From DATLYB01 sp964502525 (GTDB taxonomy: Bacteria; Bacteroidota; Bacteroidia; Chitinophagales; CAIOSU01): 13,160 nucleotides of DNA. How positions within the stretch are numbered: the stretch's first letter is position 1; each line of letters opens with the position of its first letter. The notes beneath the pieces were generated by a model. That model was not told the DNA's origin, made no database searches, and saw nothing but the letters and a program-made list of their open reading frames with translations. Location of the stretch: assembly GCA_964502525.1 (NCBI GenBank), contig CAZCXH010000148.1, positions 1 through 13,160 on the forward strand. Reading direction: 5' to 3'. Positions 12,539 through 13,160 of the stretch are shown one piece after another. A program made the position numbers and the translations under genes.

Positions 12539-13160
12539 ATGAAGCCGGGAAAGCGCTTTTATTATTTCGCGGGGAGCATTCTCGCAGTTCCCCTGTTGTT
12601 TTTTGCGGCAGCCGCCCTGTATGTGGCGGCTAACAGCGAGGTGATAAAAGAAAAACTGGTGGATGAACTGAATAAAGAAACCGGTGCGCATATTACCATC
12701 AGCGGAAAAGTAGGGCTTTCATTTTTCAGGCATTTTCCAGATGTGGCGCTCGAGTTGAAAGGCGTGGAGGCACAGGGCAGCATAGATACGCTGGACGAGC
12801 CATTGCTGAAAGCCGGCAGAATTTATTTACTGGCGAATTTCTGGGAGGTGCTGCATGGTGAATGGAATATTCAATCCACTTCTGTTGAAGACGGAGCGTT
12901 TACGATGCTCAGAACGAAGGAGGGCGCTGTCAACTATGTTTTCGCTTCAGATGGAAGTGATTCCACACATGCTGCTGCTTTTTCCCTGAATGTGCAGAAG
13001 GCGTCTCTGAAAAACATGCGCTATCGCCTGCTGGATGCTTTGGCGCAGGTGGAAATTGACGTGTTGGTGGAAGAAGCTGCGGTGAGCGGAAATTTCAGTA
13101 CGGAAAATTTGTCGCTTCATGCGGTGGCAGATGTTTTTTCCCACTCAGTGGCAATCAAGG
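12539..13160 (+). CDS. AsmA-like family membrane protein (3' end outside window)
   Basis: The frame opens at the ATG at 12539 and has no stop before the window ends; 207 residues are visible. The N-terminus (MKPGKRFYYFAGSILAVPLL and on) has a single transmembrane segment at about residues 8-31. The next stretch (SEVIKEKLVDELNKETGAHI, GKVGLSFFRHFPDVALELKG) has the typical AsmA start: a helix, then beta strands with an S-FRHFPDV-L pattern. Family members are long inner-membrane-anchored beta-helical proteins implicated in moving phospholipids to the outer membrane; whether this applies here is unknown. Intact members run to about 600-1100 residues, so most of the protein lies to the right. A weak box TACCGTTTG (12523-12531) sits just ahead of the start but is one base too long for the consensus. 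It is presumably a host gene beyond the island. Confidence 0.8.
   Translation, partial: MKPGKRFYYFAGSILAVPLLFFAAAALYVAANSEVIKEKLVDELNKETGAHITISGKVGLSFFRHFPDVALELKGVEAQGSIDTLDEPLLKAGRIYLLANFWEVLHGEWNIQSTSVEDGAFTMLRTKEGAVNYVFASDGSDSTHAAAFSLNVQKASLKNMRYRLLDALAQVEIDVLVEEAAVSGNFSTENLSLHAVADVFSHSVAIK

Overview
The window looks like a chromosomal piece from a member of the Bacteroidota. The evidence is a C-terminal type IX secretion (T9SS) sorting domain at the left, several exact TAnnTTTG -7 boxes with TTTG/TTG -33 boxes about 18-21 bp upstream, weak ribosome-binding sites, and mobile-element gene families typical of this phylum (a BT4734-like/DUF3987 protein and an excisionase-like HTH protein). 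No species assignment is possible.

Layout. (1) Bases 1-6100 look like host chromosome: the 3' part of a large secreted repeat protein with a T9SS sorting domain and a terminator, two tandem membrane-anchored SGNH-hydrolase-like proteins (2095-4265), and a convergent multi-pass membrane protein of probable glycosyltransferase type (4256-6040, minus). These look like surface-glycan or envelope functions. (2) Bases ~6100-11071 look like a mobile-element block: an unrecognised 322-aa protein, an excisionase-like HTH protein, a 748-aa primase/helicase-like protein, and a 'mobile mystery protein A/B' pair (XRE regulator plus Fic protein). The Fic gene is broken by a frameshift. (3) Bases 11072-12138 hold a truncated conserved Bacteroidota gene fused to a TTTGCAA-rich repeat cluster, a secreted thermonuclease-like protein (minus), and a small conserved hypothetical gene with its own promoter and 5' hairpin. 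(4) A tRNA-Val(TAC) gene on the minus strand (12315-12389), with a good promoter and terminator, ends the block. A partial AsmA-like gene runs off the right edge.

No integrase, relaxase or second attachment site is visible. With the broken Fic gene and the truncated gene, this suggests a decayed element beside a tRNA, but the boundaries are inferred. The most striking unexplained structure is a set of four regularly phased sites (GTCAG-N8-CTTAC, starts 33, 32 and 33 bp apart) upstream of and overlapping the start of the mobile mystery A gene. They are best read as a multi-site operator for that regulator. A second notable item is a palindromic, REP-like sequence inserted in frame inside the primase/helicase gene.
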